Shown: piece after piece, positions 45,160-57,034 of the stretch
How positions within the stretch are numbered: position 1 is the stretch's first letter
Layout: every line of letters starts with the position of its first letter
From: Cyathus striatus
Taxonomy: Eukaryota > Basidiomycota > Agaricomycetes > Agaricales > Nidulariaceae
Assembly (NCBI GenBank): GCA_025738555.1
Contig: JAOVFP010000002.1
Coordinates: forward strand, 2,418,001-2,482,000
DNA length: 64,000 bases
Direction of reading: 5' to 3'
Position numbers and translations under genes: made by a program
The notes under the pieces: model-generated
What the model was told of the DNA's origin: nothing
What the model saw: only the letters and a program-made list of their open reading frames with translations
Databases searched by the model: none

Positions 45160-47960
45160 TTTTTGCTGTGATGGACGAAAAGAGAAAGAGAAAACCAAAA
45201 ATAAAGAAGCTTCTATTGAGCCCTAGAGCACAGGATATCGTCCAGTAAGTAGTTGAGATAACAGAATGTAGACCAACGTGCCACCAACGCGGCAAGAGCT
45301 AAGGTGCGCGTCCCACACGAAGTCGAACCGTTGACAGCTAAGCCTGAGACCTTTTGATTTCAACACCTACAAGCAAACCAGCGTCTATCTAACACTGTAA
45401 CAGCCTTGAGCCTTCCATTTCTAACATTGATGTCCGACGCACCCGCCTTCTCTTGGTTTAAATCTATCTTCTCTGAGAATTCATACGTTTGTTTTGTAGA
45501 TTCTGAAGTGAACAAGGCGATTACCTGCAGCCCGGAGCATGCTATGAACTGTGGCAATTTGTGGGCAATCTGTGGGCGCCACATTTTGGGCGCTTTCTAA
45601 CTTTAGTGATTCTTAGATGGCGTTCAATCCAGAACTACGATTTATAATTAGCAAGGACATCTTCGAGTTCTCCATTCGTCGAACCGTGACTCAGAAACGT
45701 GGATGCATGGAGGCTCACTGTATGCTTCTGTAGGTGGCAATTTTATGTCAAATGATTCATCAAAGATGCAGTTTGGATGCAGTAGTAACTAGCTGTACCT
45801 TGGCCTTATGATTCATCTTCGTGCTGTTATCTTCGACAGAAAATAGTTGTCGTCATATCATATGGTATGCATCATTAATTATGTATTTTTATATATTACT
45901 TAGGAGGAAGCTCTTGTAAGTTGACAGAATCCATCACTGATGCACGCCTCAACAGCCTGAAACGGCCGTGATGGCATTCATATCATATGGTGCGCTATAT
46001 CTCCTGTTTTTCTCTAATTTTATATATTTCTGTTCGTAGGGGACCCTTTTGCGCTTGTGTGAGGCTGTACCGAAATCGTAAGCGGGCCCCCTCATAACCC
46101 TACTGTCGCAGACAATTTCTAAAGGAGCTATCATCTACAACTTCGACGAAGACGACTGACACTACTATTTCTGGCTGAGGTACTTGATCTTCGTATACTA
46201 GTCCACAAGGCTCTATAATGCCTCATCAGAAATTTAAGCGAATGCCCTGACTCGGTTTAGGAAAACAAGCATGCTCGTTTAATGCCCAATTTGTCCATGT
46301 CAGGTATGTTGCTAGAGATTATTAGAAGACACGGTTGTCGTATCAGATGGATACTTCTGTGCGTCCCGCGAACTTACTGAAAGGTAACGCGAATACAGGT
46401 GTAGTGCCAATGTTTCTTGAAAAAGGATAAATTCAGTGACTCCTACAGCAGGATTTAGAGCGCATATACGACCTATACTGCCGTGTTTATGCATGGTATA
46501 AATACATGTCGACCCGTTCGAGGAACTTGTGTCGTAGTTGCTAGCAAATTTCTTGGGGATTAAAGGCGCCACAGAAATCAACCTCTGTAATCAGAAGTGC
46601 AGTGGCTCTAATGGTTCAAGCCTTCAAGTCGTCGCTGACGACGCATTATTAATATGTGGCGCACCACTTTATTGGTAGCAACAAGCAACCTTTCTGTCCC
46701 GAAGTAAAATAAGTTGTGGTTTTGATGCAATGCTTTTGTTATTATCATCGATCTAGCTGAAGAATTAGGAGAGCCTTTTAGTACCAATAACCATCCATTA
46801 TTTCTGAAGATCTGCGGTCGTGCCTTTGAAGTACCTCTGAACATATCAGGAACACCATCCCAGACCATCCCCCATAACATAAAATATCACAATGATTAGC
46901 TTCCGTGCAGATCTAAATGCGGTTGTCCTTTCTCCGCTAACTTCGTTTATCGCGCGCTGATAGTACGGTACACATGATAAGGCCTTGGGTTGATCTAATA
47001 TGTCTGCTGCCCAACCCCAGCGCCGAGCGCCGTCATCTCCGTATCCGGATCCCCTCCATCTTCTCTGAAACGGGCGTAATTGCCTCAGTACCCTTATTCA
47101 AATTGTAATCATCTTCAGGAACATGAGGGAACATGGCTCCCTTGAAGTGCTAGAGTGCTAGTACTAATCTCTTACTTATAGATCTGGGGTTGGTCCGAGT
47201 TATTTGCACTCCACGGACTACGAGTAGTACTTTACTCCTTCAGTGCGTTCTGTTTCCGCCTGACCTACCCGCGAACCTATAGCGTTAGGCACATAAGCTC
47301 CAGAGCAAGGTACAGATGTAAAGGAAAAGACGTGCCTGTATAAGGACATATTATTACTTTCCTGGAAAAGTAGCGCTCTAACATTATTCTAGTACAATGA
47401 GTACCTGGTACTGCTACTTGTTAGGGTATTCATTAGTACTTGTGTTCGAATTCCCGATCAGTGACATCCAGGTAGGTCATAAATAGCAGCAGCGGCAGTT
47501 GTCGGGAGTCTTTGATCTAGCTATCGTCACAGTGCCGAGTTTGTGCGAATGAAAACGAAACACAGCTTACCAAATCCTACTAGAACTTCATCTTTTCATT
47601 CACATTTCAACTTGGATAAACTAAAGAGAATAAATGGTACTGGATGAGGCGTCTATACCAATGTGAGCAAAGAGAGAATAAAAATTAAACAGACTTTTAT
47701 CGAGCCAATCATCAATGCATGGAAGGTCATATCGGTAAAATGAACAGCTTTCGGGAAAGCACGAAGTACCTGTAGAATGGTAGGTTGGATTATTGAACAG
47801 TAAAATCTAAGCTATAAAAATGTCAGTTTCCAAGACAAGTCAAACATAAACCCGACTCACTATACGACACTTGCTAACCCCCCCACACACACTCCAACGC
47901 ACAAAAAAAACCCAGTCCGTACTTCAAATAATCCAAAATATGTACATCCTTATATCATAA
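45160..47960. other. Gene-poor region, about 2.8 kb
   Basis: AT-rich sequence with only short open frames on both strands (for example near 46312-46880) and no recognisable domain. No convincing splice structure, tRNA or repeat was found. Confidence 0.4.
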
Positions 47961-50076
47961 TTACAACTTACTAACCACCCTCCCTTCATCATCCCTCTCA
48001 CCAATCCCATTCCCACCCCCAACCCCCTTTAGCCCGCCTACCCCCTCTCCAACAATACCCACAACACCACCCCGCATAACCTCCTCTGCCCACGCCACAA
48101 CGCCCCTAACAAGCGCCTCCACTTCCTCCCTCGTGTTCCCAGCATGCAAACACACTCTGACGCGATCTTTCCCCTTCGGTACGGTTGGCCATGTGATCGG
48201 GCGCGCGTTCATGCCTAATGTGAGGAGGTAGGCTGATAGTGGGCGTGGATGGGAGGTGTGTAGGGGGATTATTGGGGACGGTGGGGTATTTGAAAGGGAC
48301 GGAGAAAGGAGGGAGGAAGATAAAGACGATGAAAGCAACGAGAGGTGGGACGGGAGAGAAAGTAAGCTTGGTGGAATCCGCGTTAAGTGAGGCTGCAGAG
48401 TTATAACCAGGTGTTGGGATAATGCGAGGAGGTGCGATGAGAGCTGGAAGGATCGTTTGATTAGTATGGTTCGGAAGGCTCGTTGTGAATAGGAAGAGGT
48501 ACGAAATAAAACGATGCTTCTGAATCGTCATTTGAGGCAGAAGAAGCCAAGAAGAGAAAGATATAAGAGAATGACGCATCTAGCGCGACTGTTAAAAAGG
48601 TAGGCTCAATGTCACGTCCTTGCGCAGGGGATGGCATCGTTACAGTCACAACAGTAATCCGCTGTATAACCTGCGTGAAGCAGCTCAGAGTCTTCCCTAC
48701 CACCCCTTTCAGGACGTATGGCAGCACATCACCACGTCGCGCAAATATGCAGCCATAAGGTACCCAAAAGAGCGAACGTAGAACACATCTCCGTCGTAAC
48801 AAGCTTTCTGTAGATGAAAGAATTAAGCGGTACATGGCTGCACAGAAGGCCTCCACCTTCGCAAAAGGCTCATCATGTCAAATTCCCTCAAAGGTGCTCT
48901 GCAGACGCGTTGGTAGCCTCCATCCATAATAGTCAAATTCCCTCAAAGGCACTCTGTAGACGCGTCGGTAGCCTCCATCCATCATAGCCAAATCCCATTG
49001 CAGCTCACCATCCTCAATATTTCGAGCCAAAACCTCTAAATCGAATCGAATCGAACACTCACCCGTCCAGCAGTCCCATCTTCCAACAGATCAAACGAAC
49101 ACCCAGCAGCTACAATGTTCGCGTAGCTGAGCGATGTGGTATATATCAATGATCGAGCGTAGTTGAGGAGGTAGTCCCGGATGAGTTCAGTTGTCAGAAG
49201 GACGGCTGAGGGAGGTGTTAGCATGAGTGAAAGGAGGATTGGGGGGCGTGAAAAAAAGGAAGGGAGGAGAAGAGAAGACAACCCACCGCCTGTAGCAGCC
49301 AACGCCTTCCCAAACGTCACCAACCGGACCAACACTCTCTCCTCCAGCCCTAGCTCCGCGACTCTCCCTCTCCCTCTAGGTCCATAGATCCCCGTTGCAT
49401 GCGCTTCGTCCACGACCATGTATCCATTCTTCAACGGGAGTACTTCCTCCAGGGTATCAACCATCTCGCGTAAAGGAGCAAAAGTACCGTCCATAGAGTA
49501 CAAACTCTCCACAGCGACGAAGAGACTGCATTTCCCAACTCGCAGCCCTGGATGCGTATCGCGCAAAGTCGTAAGTTTCCTTCTAAAGTCCCCAGTGCAA
49601 TTGTGCGCGAATGATACTCTGAATGAAGATGGGATACGCGAAGCCCTCATCCCATCATGCACACTCGCATGAATGTACTCATCAAACAACACCACATCGC
49701 CCTCCTGCGGCACACACGAGAAAAACCCCACATTGGCATCGAACCCCGAATTGAAAAGGAGCGCTTTTTCACTCTTGAAAAAGACCTGCAATCTCTCTTC
49801 TAACTCTGCGTGTGTGCGGCCGTTCACTAGTAGCCTTGATCCACCAGATCCAAGGATATGAGGTGCCAAAGAGAGTTTTTGGAGAAAGTTCGAACGGAGG
49901 GTGGGGGAGGAAGAGAGAGAGAGGTAGTCGTTTGAGTTGAAGTCTGTGAAGGGGGAGGTGGGGGAGGGGCTGTTGGCTGGATCTGGGAGACGACGACGGA
50001 TCCAGCGGTCTTCGCGAGATATCAGGGCGCGCGTGAGCGAGCTGGTCAGCGCGGATTCAGATTTCAGGGACGACAT
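47961..50076 (-). CDS. BioF/KAPA synthase-like PLP-dependent aminotransferase family enzyme
   Basis: Three exons (50076-49287, 49205-49063, 48443-47961) give 471 residues. The fold-type I alpha-oxoamine synthase motifs are clear. They are FNSNDYLSLSSSP, LGSGGSRLLVNGRTHAELE, LFNSGFDANVGFFS, DEYIHASVHDGMR, FVAVESLYSMDG, VVDEAHATGIYG near residue 225, and TFGKALAATGA with the PLP lysine near 256. The C-terminal NARPITWPTVPKGKDRVRVCLHAGNTREEVEAL also fits. The family joins an amino acid to an acyl-CoA. The closest match by motif is 8-amino-7-oxononanoate synthase of biotin synthesis, but other oxoamine synthases cannot be excluded. The second intron is about 619 nt, roughly ten times longer than others here, and contains a 55-bp tandem repeat. 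An extra unrecognised exon there is possible. Confidence 0.85.
48876..48987. repeat. 55-bp tandem duplication inside the long intron of the BioF-like gene
   Basis: Two adjacent copies start at about 48876 and 48931. Both read TCAAATTCCCTCAAAGG, then a variable part with GACGCGT, then GGTAGCCTCCATCCAT. They differ at only a few bases. Confidence 0.75.
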
Positions 50077-50684
50077 AGGGTGGATGGGGTGATGGGGTGG
50101 TAGAGAGTGTTTTTTTTTTAAATGCCCAGTTGGATCTTAGAACAGAACGTGGCCAGTCGGCCTGGGGAATCCGTCGTCCGAAATTTTTGTTGTTCTTTCT
50201 ATAGATATGGAGAAAAAAATATCGTTTCCCAACCCCGCATGTTTGTAGACTTCATCCCCAAGGAATCTTCGGAGATGTTAGAGATCTTCGTCGGCTTGGG
50301 ACTTTGGGTGACGGGTGTAGAACGGATTTTGGGGAGATAATGAACCGGTCGCTGCACGCCCAATACACGCCACATCCTGTACTCTCTATCCCGAGTATAT
50401 AGCAGTAGGGCAAAGAGGAATGAAGAGGTGAGAATAGTTGATGGTGGTGGATAGCGATAGAGGTTGGTTTCCGCTGTATCTCCCCAACGCGCCAGGCGAT
50501 CACCCTGGAACCCACACCAGCTGCGCGTGTTCATCATATTTCGTTGCTCTGTCACTATCGTTTATATTTGTACTTTCTCGTAAATACAACGCCATTAGAG
50601 ATTCGAGAATAGGTTTATATCTCGAAAGTATTCTCTACCAGCTGGCTGCTTTGGATTATCAGATTGCTTTGAAATATATTCCAT
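50077..50684. other. Intergenic region between BioF-like gene and tRNA-Arg
   Basis: About 600 bp, beginning with a T-rich tract and the promoter of the BioF-like gene. Open frames on both strands (50199-50555 and 50438-50731) show no motif. Confidence 0.4.
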
Positions 50685-50774
50685 GGCCGCCTGGCGAAAT
50701 GGCATCGCGTCTGACTACGATTATTATATAATTGATAAATCAGGAGATTGCAGGTTCAACCCCTGCGGTGGTCA
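50685..50774 (+). tRNA. tRNA-Arg (anticodon ACG) with 18-nt intron
   Basis: The exons match the tRNA at 5744 except for A instead of G in the T loop (TTCAACC). Anticodon ACG is at 50717-50719, and the intron at 50721-50738 follows position 37. The acceptor stem, anticodon stem and T stem all pair. The intron is AT-only apart from one G and unrelated in sequence and length to the other copy. Confidence 0.9.
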
Positions 50775-51013
50775 TTAGTCGATGAACGTTTCATTTTAGT
50801 TCCGCAAGTTTCTTCACTTACACCATTTTCAACTACCATCTAGGTGCACTCCACTCTTATTTTGCACTGAAAGGCCGTGCGGCGGTTTACGGCTGACGTA
50901 TGCTGCTAACTACTGCTCATCCAGCCTCAGCGATAAACGATCGCGTGTTCGCTACCCTAAAACTCAAGTTACTTGTACCTCTAACTAAAGAATGCAAGAA
51001 GAATGTCAAGAAC

Positions 51014-51080
51014 GTGATTTAGCTCAATTGATTAATGCAGTGCATCCTGGTACAGCAGGTGGTATTCGTGACATTTGAAG
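51014..51080 (+). other. tRNA-like/SINE-like Pol III promoter candidate
   Basis: TTTAGCTCAATTGATTAATGC resembles a tRNA A box with D-arm context. About 40 nt later GGTATTCGTGAC is a weak B box. No cloverleaf can be completed. It may be a decayed tRNA-derived SINE head, or chance. Confidence 0.25.
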
Positions 51081-51635
51081 TTCTTTGCTGGAGGGCGGAT
51101 TGATACAGAGGATTCAGGGCATTAGAACCTTGTACGTTGATTATGTCTTCTTGCTTTTTCGGATTCTACTTCTGCTTTGATGCACCGAGTTGATTCGATT
51201 TCCTTTCAACTTTCGATTATTTCCCCTGAGTTTTTGTTAAACCATACCATTTTCTTTCTCTCTAACGCTTTCTGTAATCTGCCTTGTATAACTTTGCAAC
51301 CTTTGTCGTATATCGTCGGTCTTCACTTAGCTTAGCTTTGCGCCCCCCTCAGTCGTATGATGTATCCCCTCCCATGTTTACCTTTGAGCCCGTATAACAA
51401 CTGACTATCCCACCTAGATCAACATATTTTTCATAATTCCCACTACCTTTTAAGGTAGTTGGGTATTAGGGACGTTTGGGCCACTGGATATAGTAATTTG
51501 AGGATCTTGGATAAGATCTTAACCTGATTGGCTGGAGCTGTCAATGAATACTATCGTTACTTCTATTCTAAACTTTCACATGTTCACACATTCCACCTTT
51601 CCCTTGCACTCAATCCTGCTATCCCTAGACCAACG

Positions 51636-51905
51636 ATGTCCTCCATCAAGCATTTTCTACTCCTCAGTACTGTTTCAGCTTTTTCTTTGCTCTTGCACTC
51701 TTCTGTACTCCATATCTTTGTTCCCTCCACTCACCAGGACCCTCGTTCGCTTATCACCTCATCCAAACCTCTATGTTTACTTCAAGATTCGCTCCCTGGC
51801 TTTAAGTCTATTCATCCAACTTTTAAACCTTACTGCCAGAACACTGCAAACACTCTGGTGAATAAATTTGATAAGGAACATGGAAGCGGTGTGTTATTGG
51901 CCTGA
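51636..51905 (+). CDS. Candidate small secreted protein (89 aa)
   Basis: A single open frame from ATG 51636. Its first ~28 residues (MSSIKHFLLLSTVSAFSLLLH and onward) form a plausible signal peptide with a strong hydrophobic core. The mature part is short, with two cysteines and no known motif. No TATA box or splice evidence supports it, and the region is otherwise gene-poor, so it may be a chance frame. Confidence 0.3.
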   Translation: MSSIKHFLLLSTVSAFSLLLHSSVLHIFVPSTHQDPRSLITSSKPLCLLQDSLPGFKSIHPTFKPYCQNTANTLVNKFDKEHGSGVLLA

Positions 51906-54007
51906 ATGTACAGCTAAAGTTACAAACAAGTACGTTCGCTCATTTTGCTTACATTTCCTTTGACTATCTGACCCTATGTAAAATGCAATGCATCCCAGTG
52001 GCCTAGTTTATCCCCCCTCCGTGTGCTTCACATCGGCACTTCGCTACTTGTCAATATGAAGGATTAGTTATAAACACTGCTGTATCTCACGGGAGGCAAT
52101 GCAACATTGCGTGGCTCCCATATCAACAAGATGATTTTTATCCTGTCAACCATGGCCCTATCATCCAATCGTGAGCTATCGATGAACAGAAGAGTCTAAG
52201 CTCGCATGGCATGAGAATGGAGGATTTGAGTTCCCCTTCAGTATGTCACCTCTCTACTTGGGAGCTTTACCATGTATCAGGAGTTGCACGATGCATGTAG
52301 ATGTGTGTCGGAGGGTTATTATGGAATGGTCTTATGTTGGTGGGTCGGTAGTATAGTACATTTATTTTCCTTTACTTTCTTTTGATCTCGTTCTCATACT
52401 GATACTATTTCATCTACTCTTTAGCTGGTCTCCCGCTCGCAGAGACAAGGATTTCAGAAGCCCTAATATGACTCCGTCTTATTGAGCCATTCTGCCTTCC
52501 AGGGAACTAGTTGACCCACATATTATGCAGTCTTGCACGATGTAAGCGCTACTTTCTCTTTTTTCTACTTGTCTGTTTATACAAACTTCGTAACATAGGA
52601 ATATGGATTCAAACCTGACGTGATTCAATCCAATACGTACATGTTATGTTATGTGTATGCTAGATCTACATGATTTGTCTCGATTCCTGCACCTTGTACT
52701 GTATGTCTAACTATAAATTAATTGACTCAGTTGTAAATGGGCCATATACTACTAGATGACTACATCATTTTTGCTGGAGACAAGAACCACTGCAGCCTAC
52801 TAAGTTCAGCATCAGTAATCATGATACAAATAGCACCAATGCATAGATGATTCTACAGAAGTACAAAGATAGCTTTAAACTGTTTCATGCCAGTCCAGCT
52901 CTTCTTTCAGTGAACGAAATGTCTCTATGTAAACTTTATGTGATTGAAATATTTTGTGTATCTTTCTTGCTTCGAATTTGTTTCATACTGTCGTGGTCAT
53001 CGTTGACTGATTTCTGCATACACTTACCTTGTATGTGCCACCTTGACTGTTTGCCTCAGTGTGAATACTGTACCTTGTATGTAAGAATAAAATTATGTTC
53101 CGATAAATATGCGGGAATGATGATAATAAAACTGGGATTGCGAGGAATAAATAACCTGTTTGACATTTCAAGTATGCTTCCTTCATATGAGATTGATGTT
53201 AAAGATGAAGGGAGATGCAAGATAAATAGTGGGAACTTGGATCTCCTCATCAATACACTTCATCTTCATGTTGCAGGTCGCCGTGCCCACACGCAGCCTT
53301 AACGTTCGCATGCGCTACACCCTGCCCAAGTTTCGAAGCCAGTAGCACGATTATTGTATTCTACCAACCTCAGACTCCATCACTGGTGAAATGATTACAG
53401 GTTTTTTTCTGCTTTTATAGATAGAATGTTGAAAGCTCTCTGATAGAATCATGTGATGGTGTATATTGTGGGGGGGTAAATGCACACGGTAAATGACATA
53501 GTGTACAGATTTAAATACAAAATATATAGTACATAAAAGGGTTAGCATAGTGGCATAAAATAAAATGGAGAACATACTTGAAACATATAGTGGTGCGAGT
53601 GGGGATCATTGAGACATTTGAATATGGATGTCTCTTGTATTCCAACATAGAATTGACCTGGGTATACCTGCATTTTTTAAAAGAACCTGTTCACTTTACC
53701 CATCGTACACACCAACTATCTGCATGCTGCAAAAGCCTTGAACAGGCTGACCTACTTCCAACCTACTTCAAATATCCACAGTGATTCTCAATGGATAACC
53801 AGTAAATTGAAGTAAATTAAAACACAATGTCTCTCAAAAAGGAAAGGCAAAACAGAGACAAGCAGCTAATATCCTAATGCCCTTCCGGCACACATAAATA
53901 TAAATAGTGACACATTTCGACATACCCCATCTAAATGCGCACAAAACAATTAATCAGGATGGTAGTGGGCTTTGCCGCTTGCTGGCCCTATTCCTTTATA
54001 CATACAA

Positions 54008-56883
54008 CTAACATGTGTACATAGTATTCTGTATGAATTTTAAAAACTCCACTGACTTTATTGTAAGTAGATGACCAATCCCTAGGACACTCTGTCTACC
54101 TTCTATCACTTTGAATATAAGATTCTCCGCTTCAACCTTCTTATTCTGATGCCAAAATGTGTATGCCAGATCGTACATACTCGTAAATGTATCAGGGTGT
54201 TCTTTTCCAAGGTTTATAACTCTTCCTTCCAAAACCTTGATTCCCAATTGCTCGGCTTCCAGCCATCTGCCTTGTAACTGGTATGTCAATGTAAGACCAG
54301 CCATACTGGTGAGTGTCTCAGGATGTGCTATTCCCAGGATACTCACTCCCCTTTCCAGTACCTGCAGTTCTATTGTTTCAGCTTCTGACCATCTTCCTTG
54401 TTGCTGATATGTGGTTGCTAAATTATTTATACTGGTAAGTGTTTCAGGATGTTCTTTGCCGAGAATTCTTACTCTCATATCTATAGCTTGGAGCTGTAAC
54501 TTTTCGGCATCTATCCATCTACCTTGCTTGAGATAAGTATGTGCCAGATTATGCATACTAGTAAGGGTGGATGGATGCTCTGAGCCAAAGATTTGTGTTC
54601 TCATACCCATGACCTTTATTTGCAACTGTTCAGCTTCTAACAATTTACCCAGATTTTGATACGTCAATGCAAGATTATTTATACTGGTTATGACTTCGGG
54701 ATGATCAGCACCAAGAACTTTTATTCTAGTTTCCATCACCATTTGTTGTAATTTCTCTGCTTCTATCCATCTGCCTTGTCTATAATATGTTCGTGCTAAG
54801 TTATGTATGCTAGTAACTGTGGATGGATGTTCCACACCCAGTATTTGTGTCCTCGCTTCCATAACCTCGATTTGCAACTGTTCAGCTTGTACCCATTTAC
54901 CTTGATTCTGGTATGTTAATGCAAGATTATTCATACTGTTTACGGTATCAAGATGTTTGTCTCCAAGAACTCGTGTTCTCGTTACCATAACCTGAATCTG
55001 AAACTGTTCGGCTTCGGTCCACCTGCCTTGTGTGTAATATGTCCATGCTAAATTGTGTATACTGCTAACTGTGGAGAGATGTTCTATATCAAAAGTTTTT
55101 ATTCGCATATCCAGAACCTGAACTTGCAACTGTTCAGCTTCTGTCCATTTCCCTTCATTTAAATATGTGGACGCCAGAGCATCCATACTGGCTAGTGTCT
55201 CAGAGTGTTGGATTCCGTATACTTTCTGTTGATTTTCTAAAATCCTCAATCTCAATCTCTCCTCCAAGTTGTACTTCCCAAATGCCTTCAGTATTTTAGC
55301 CAAAATCATGAAAATATCATGGTAGTATTGTGTACAATTTGCATTCCCCTCTTGACATAAGTTTTGAAGGATGTGAGGAAGAAGAGAACTCTGGTATAAA
55401 TATTCTGCAGTAGAGTTTTCTTCAGAAACAGAGCTCACTACTATTGCTTGAGCATTCAAAATCCATATATTTCTATTATTCAATGATAGTCTGTCTTGAC
55501 AATATGCTTGCACCAATGGATGCATGCTATAAGTGGAATTCTTAATAGTTTTCTTTATCAGTGAAAATGACAAAAGTAATTCAATACTTTCTCTAAACAG
55601 CCACTCATTCCACTCGCCATTTTCATTCAAATTGATGAGTCCTTGATCCATTTCTTTTAGATATGTTGGCATACCTTCATTTGTATACTGTTTCTGGTTT
55701 AGTTTATAATATCTAGTAGCTCTTTCAAATGTTGTTTCTGATATGTTCTCATGGTGGAGAAAAGCACAAATATTGATCAAATTTATAGCATATTTGGCAA
55801 CAGCAGCTCTTTCACCATTGTCAAAGTCATTTGAAATATCTGTTATCTTTTGGAATGATATTTCCCATGTCTTATATACTGATTTATTGTATCCTGATGC
55901 TCCCTGGAATTTTGTGTCATTCATCAACTTGGGCCTGTGTGTATCATAGAGCTTAATAAAGTCATCAAACCCACACTGCACTCTAGTGATGTATGCTCCA
56001 GCCATATCAATGGCTAATGGTAGATAATGCAGTTTATTAACTATTATCCTGGCTCCTTCATAGTAGCCATGGTTGCATATATTAAATCCACTGGTTTTTA
56101 ACAGTAGCTCCACAGCAGATGCTTCACTCATTATGGTTACTTCCATTGAGTTATCATGTGTTGTAATTTTCTTGAGTGCAGGATTCCTACTTGTGATTAA
56201 GATGTTTCCTGAGTTTCCAGGTGGAAGAAAGTTCTCAACTAATTCTGGAGCCCCATCAGCATTATCAAATATCATGAACCATTTAGTCTTGAAAGAAGAG
56301 ATCTGATATAGAACAGCAGCAGAGGAGAAGGAAGATGCAGGAGTCCAAGGACTAGACCATGTTTTGTAAATATCCTTGAAGCTTTGCTCAATTGTATCTT
56401 TAGATGTTGCATCAATCCAAAATGTAGAGAAAAGGCTATTAAATACTATTAAATCTTTATTCATTAGAATTCAGAATGATAACTAACTAATTTTCCATTT
56501 CATCTCTAAATTTCAAACATATTTGAGTTTTGCCGATTCCACCCATTCCATGTAGAAGAAACAGCTTTCTTGCAGAATGTACTGTAGAGGTACAATGTTC
56601 AAAATGCTCACAAAGTTTTCCAAGATACATTTCTTGTCCGATAAAAGTCTGAGTTGTACAAGGAGTTGTGTTTCTAAGTGGGGAGAGGGGTCTGTGTTCC
56701 AACTTGTTTTCGGTACCACTGATCTGAAATGGCTATAAAATTTGATAAATTAGGAGTACAAGATGGAGCTAAGTAAGTATGCTAAAAAGTTACCTGAGGA
56801 TTGATACTAATGTCAATCATTTGGGGACGGTGTATGACAAAGCTATGAGCATTTGCAAATGAGCCAGATTTCATGCTATCCAT
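54008..56883 (-). CDS. NB-ARC/TPR protein (fungal NLR-like STAND ATPase)
   Basis: Three exons (56883-56794, 56723-56488, 56435-54008), introns 70 and 52 nt, 917 residues. After a short N terminus, typical of agaricomycete NLRs lacking a large effector domain, comes the nucleotide-binding domain. It has P-loop LHGMGGIGKTQ near residue 90, Walker B-like WFMIFDNAD, ILITSR (sensor), LPLAIDMAGAYI (GLPL-like) and MHPLVQAY (MHD-like). From about residue 500 to the end run some nine to ten kinesin-light-chain-type TPR units of 42 residues. An example is the unit from EAEQLQIEVMEARTQILG to NLARTYYRQGRW. Fungal NLRs with such repeats sense non-self and can trigger heterokaryon incompatibility or defence. 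Here that is inference, since no death-inducing domain is visible. The TPR units are very similar, with an alternating pattern. The gene model is firm. Confidence 0.9.
54130..55230 (-). repeat. Tandem 126-bp coding repeats (TPR units) with two-unit higher-order period
   Basis: Coding repeats of 42 codons. Units ending HNLAxTYYxQGRW alternate with units ending NNLALTYQNxGK, so the pattern repeats every 84 codons (about 252 bp) in the middle of the array. Confidence 0.75.
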
Positions 56884-56942
56884 TGAGTGTTGTGTCACTA
56901 GGTAAGATGTATTCCACAATCGATGGCCTGTTGAGAGCAAAT

Positions 56943-56950
56943 CTTTTATA
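56943..56950 (-). promoter_or_regulatory. TATA box of the NB-ARC/TPR gene
   Basis: The minus strand reads TTTTTATAAAAGATT, about 60 bp upstream of the ATG at 56883. This supports that start. Confidence 0.5.
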
Positions 56951-57034
56951 AAAATCCCCTTTGCATGCTTCCCATGTTCTTGTGTTATTCACTGTTAAAG
57001 ATCATACTGCGTTCACATGCCAAATCGACGGACA

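Larger units (their letters stand above)
50775..54007. other. Gene-poor region, about 3.2 kb, with possible small features
   Basis: Apart from a candidate small secreted protein (51636-51905), a Pol III-like A/B-box region (about 51014-51080) and a near-palindrome CCCACTACCTTTTAAGGTAGTTGGG-type site at 51439-51463, I see nothing supported. The AT-rich frame at 52847-53302 has no recognisable content. Confidence 0.4.

Noticed and set aside
45300..45365. Possible tRNA on the minus strand (GGTTCGACTTC resembles a B box)
   Set aside because: The T-stem base after the loop does not pair and no acceptor or anticodon stem can be built.
52847..53302. Plus-strand frame of about 150 codons
   Set aside because: AT-rich, no recognisable motif, and no gene context.
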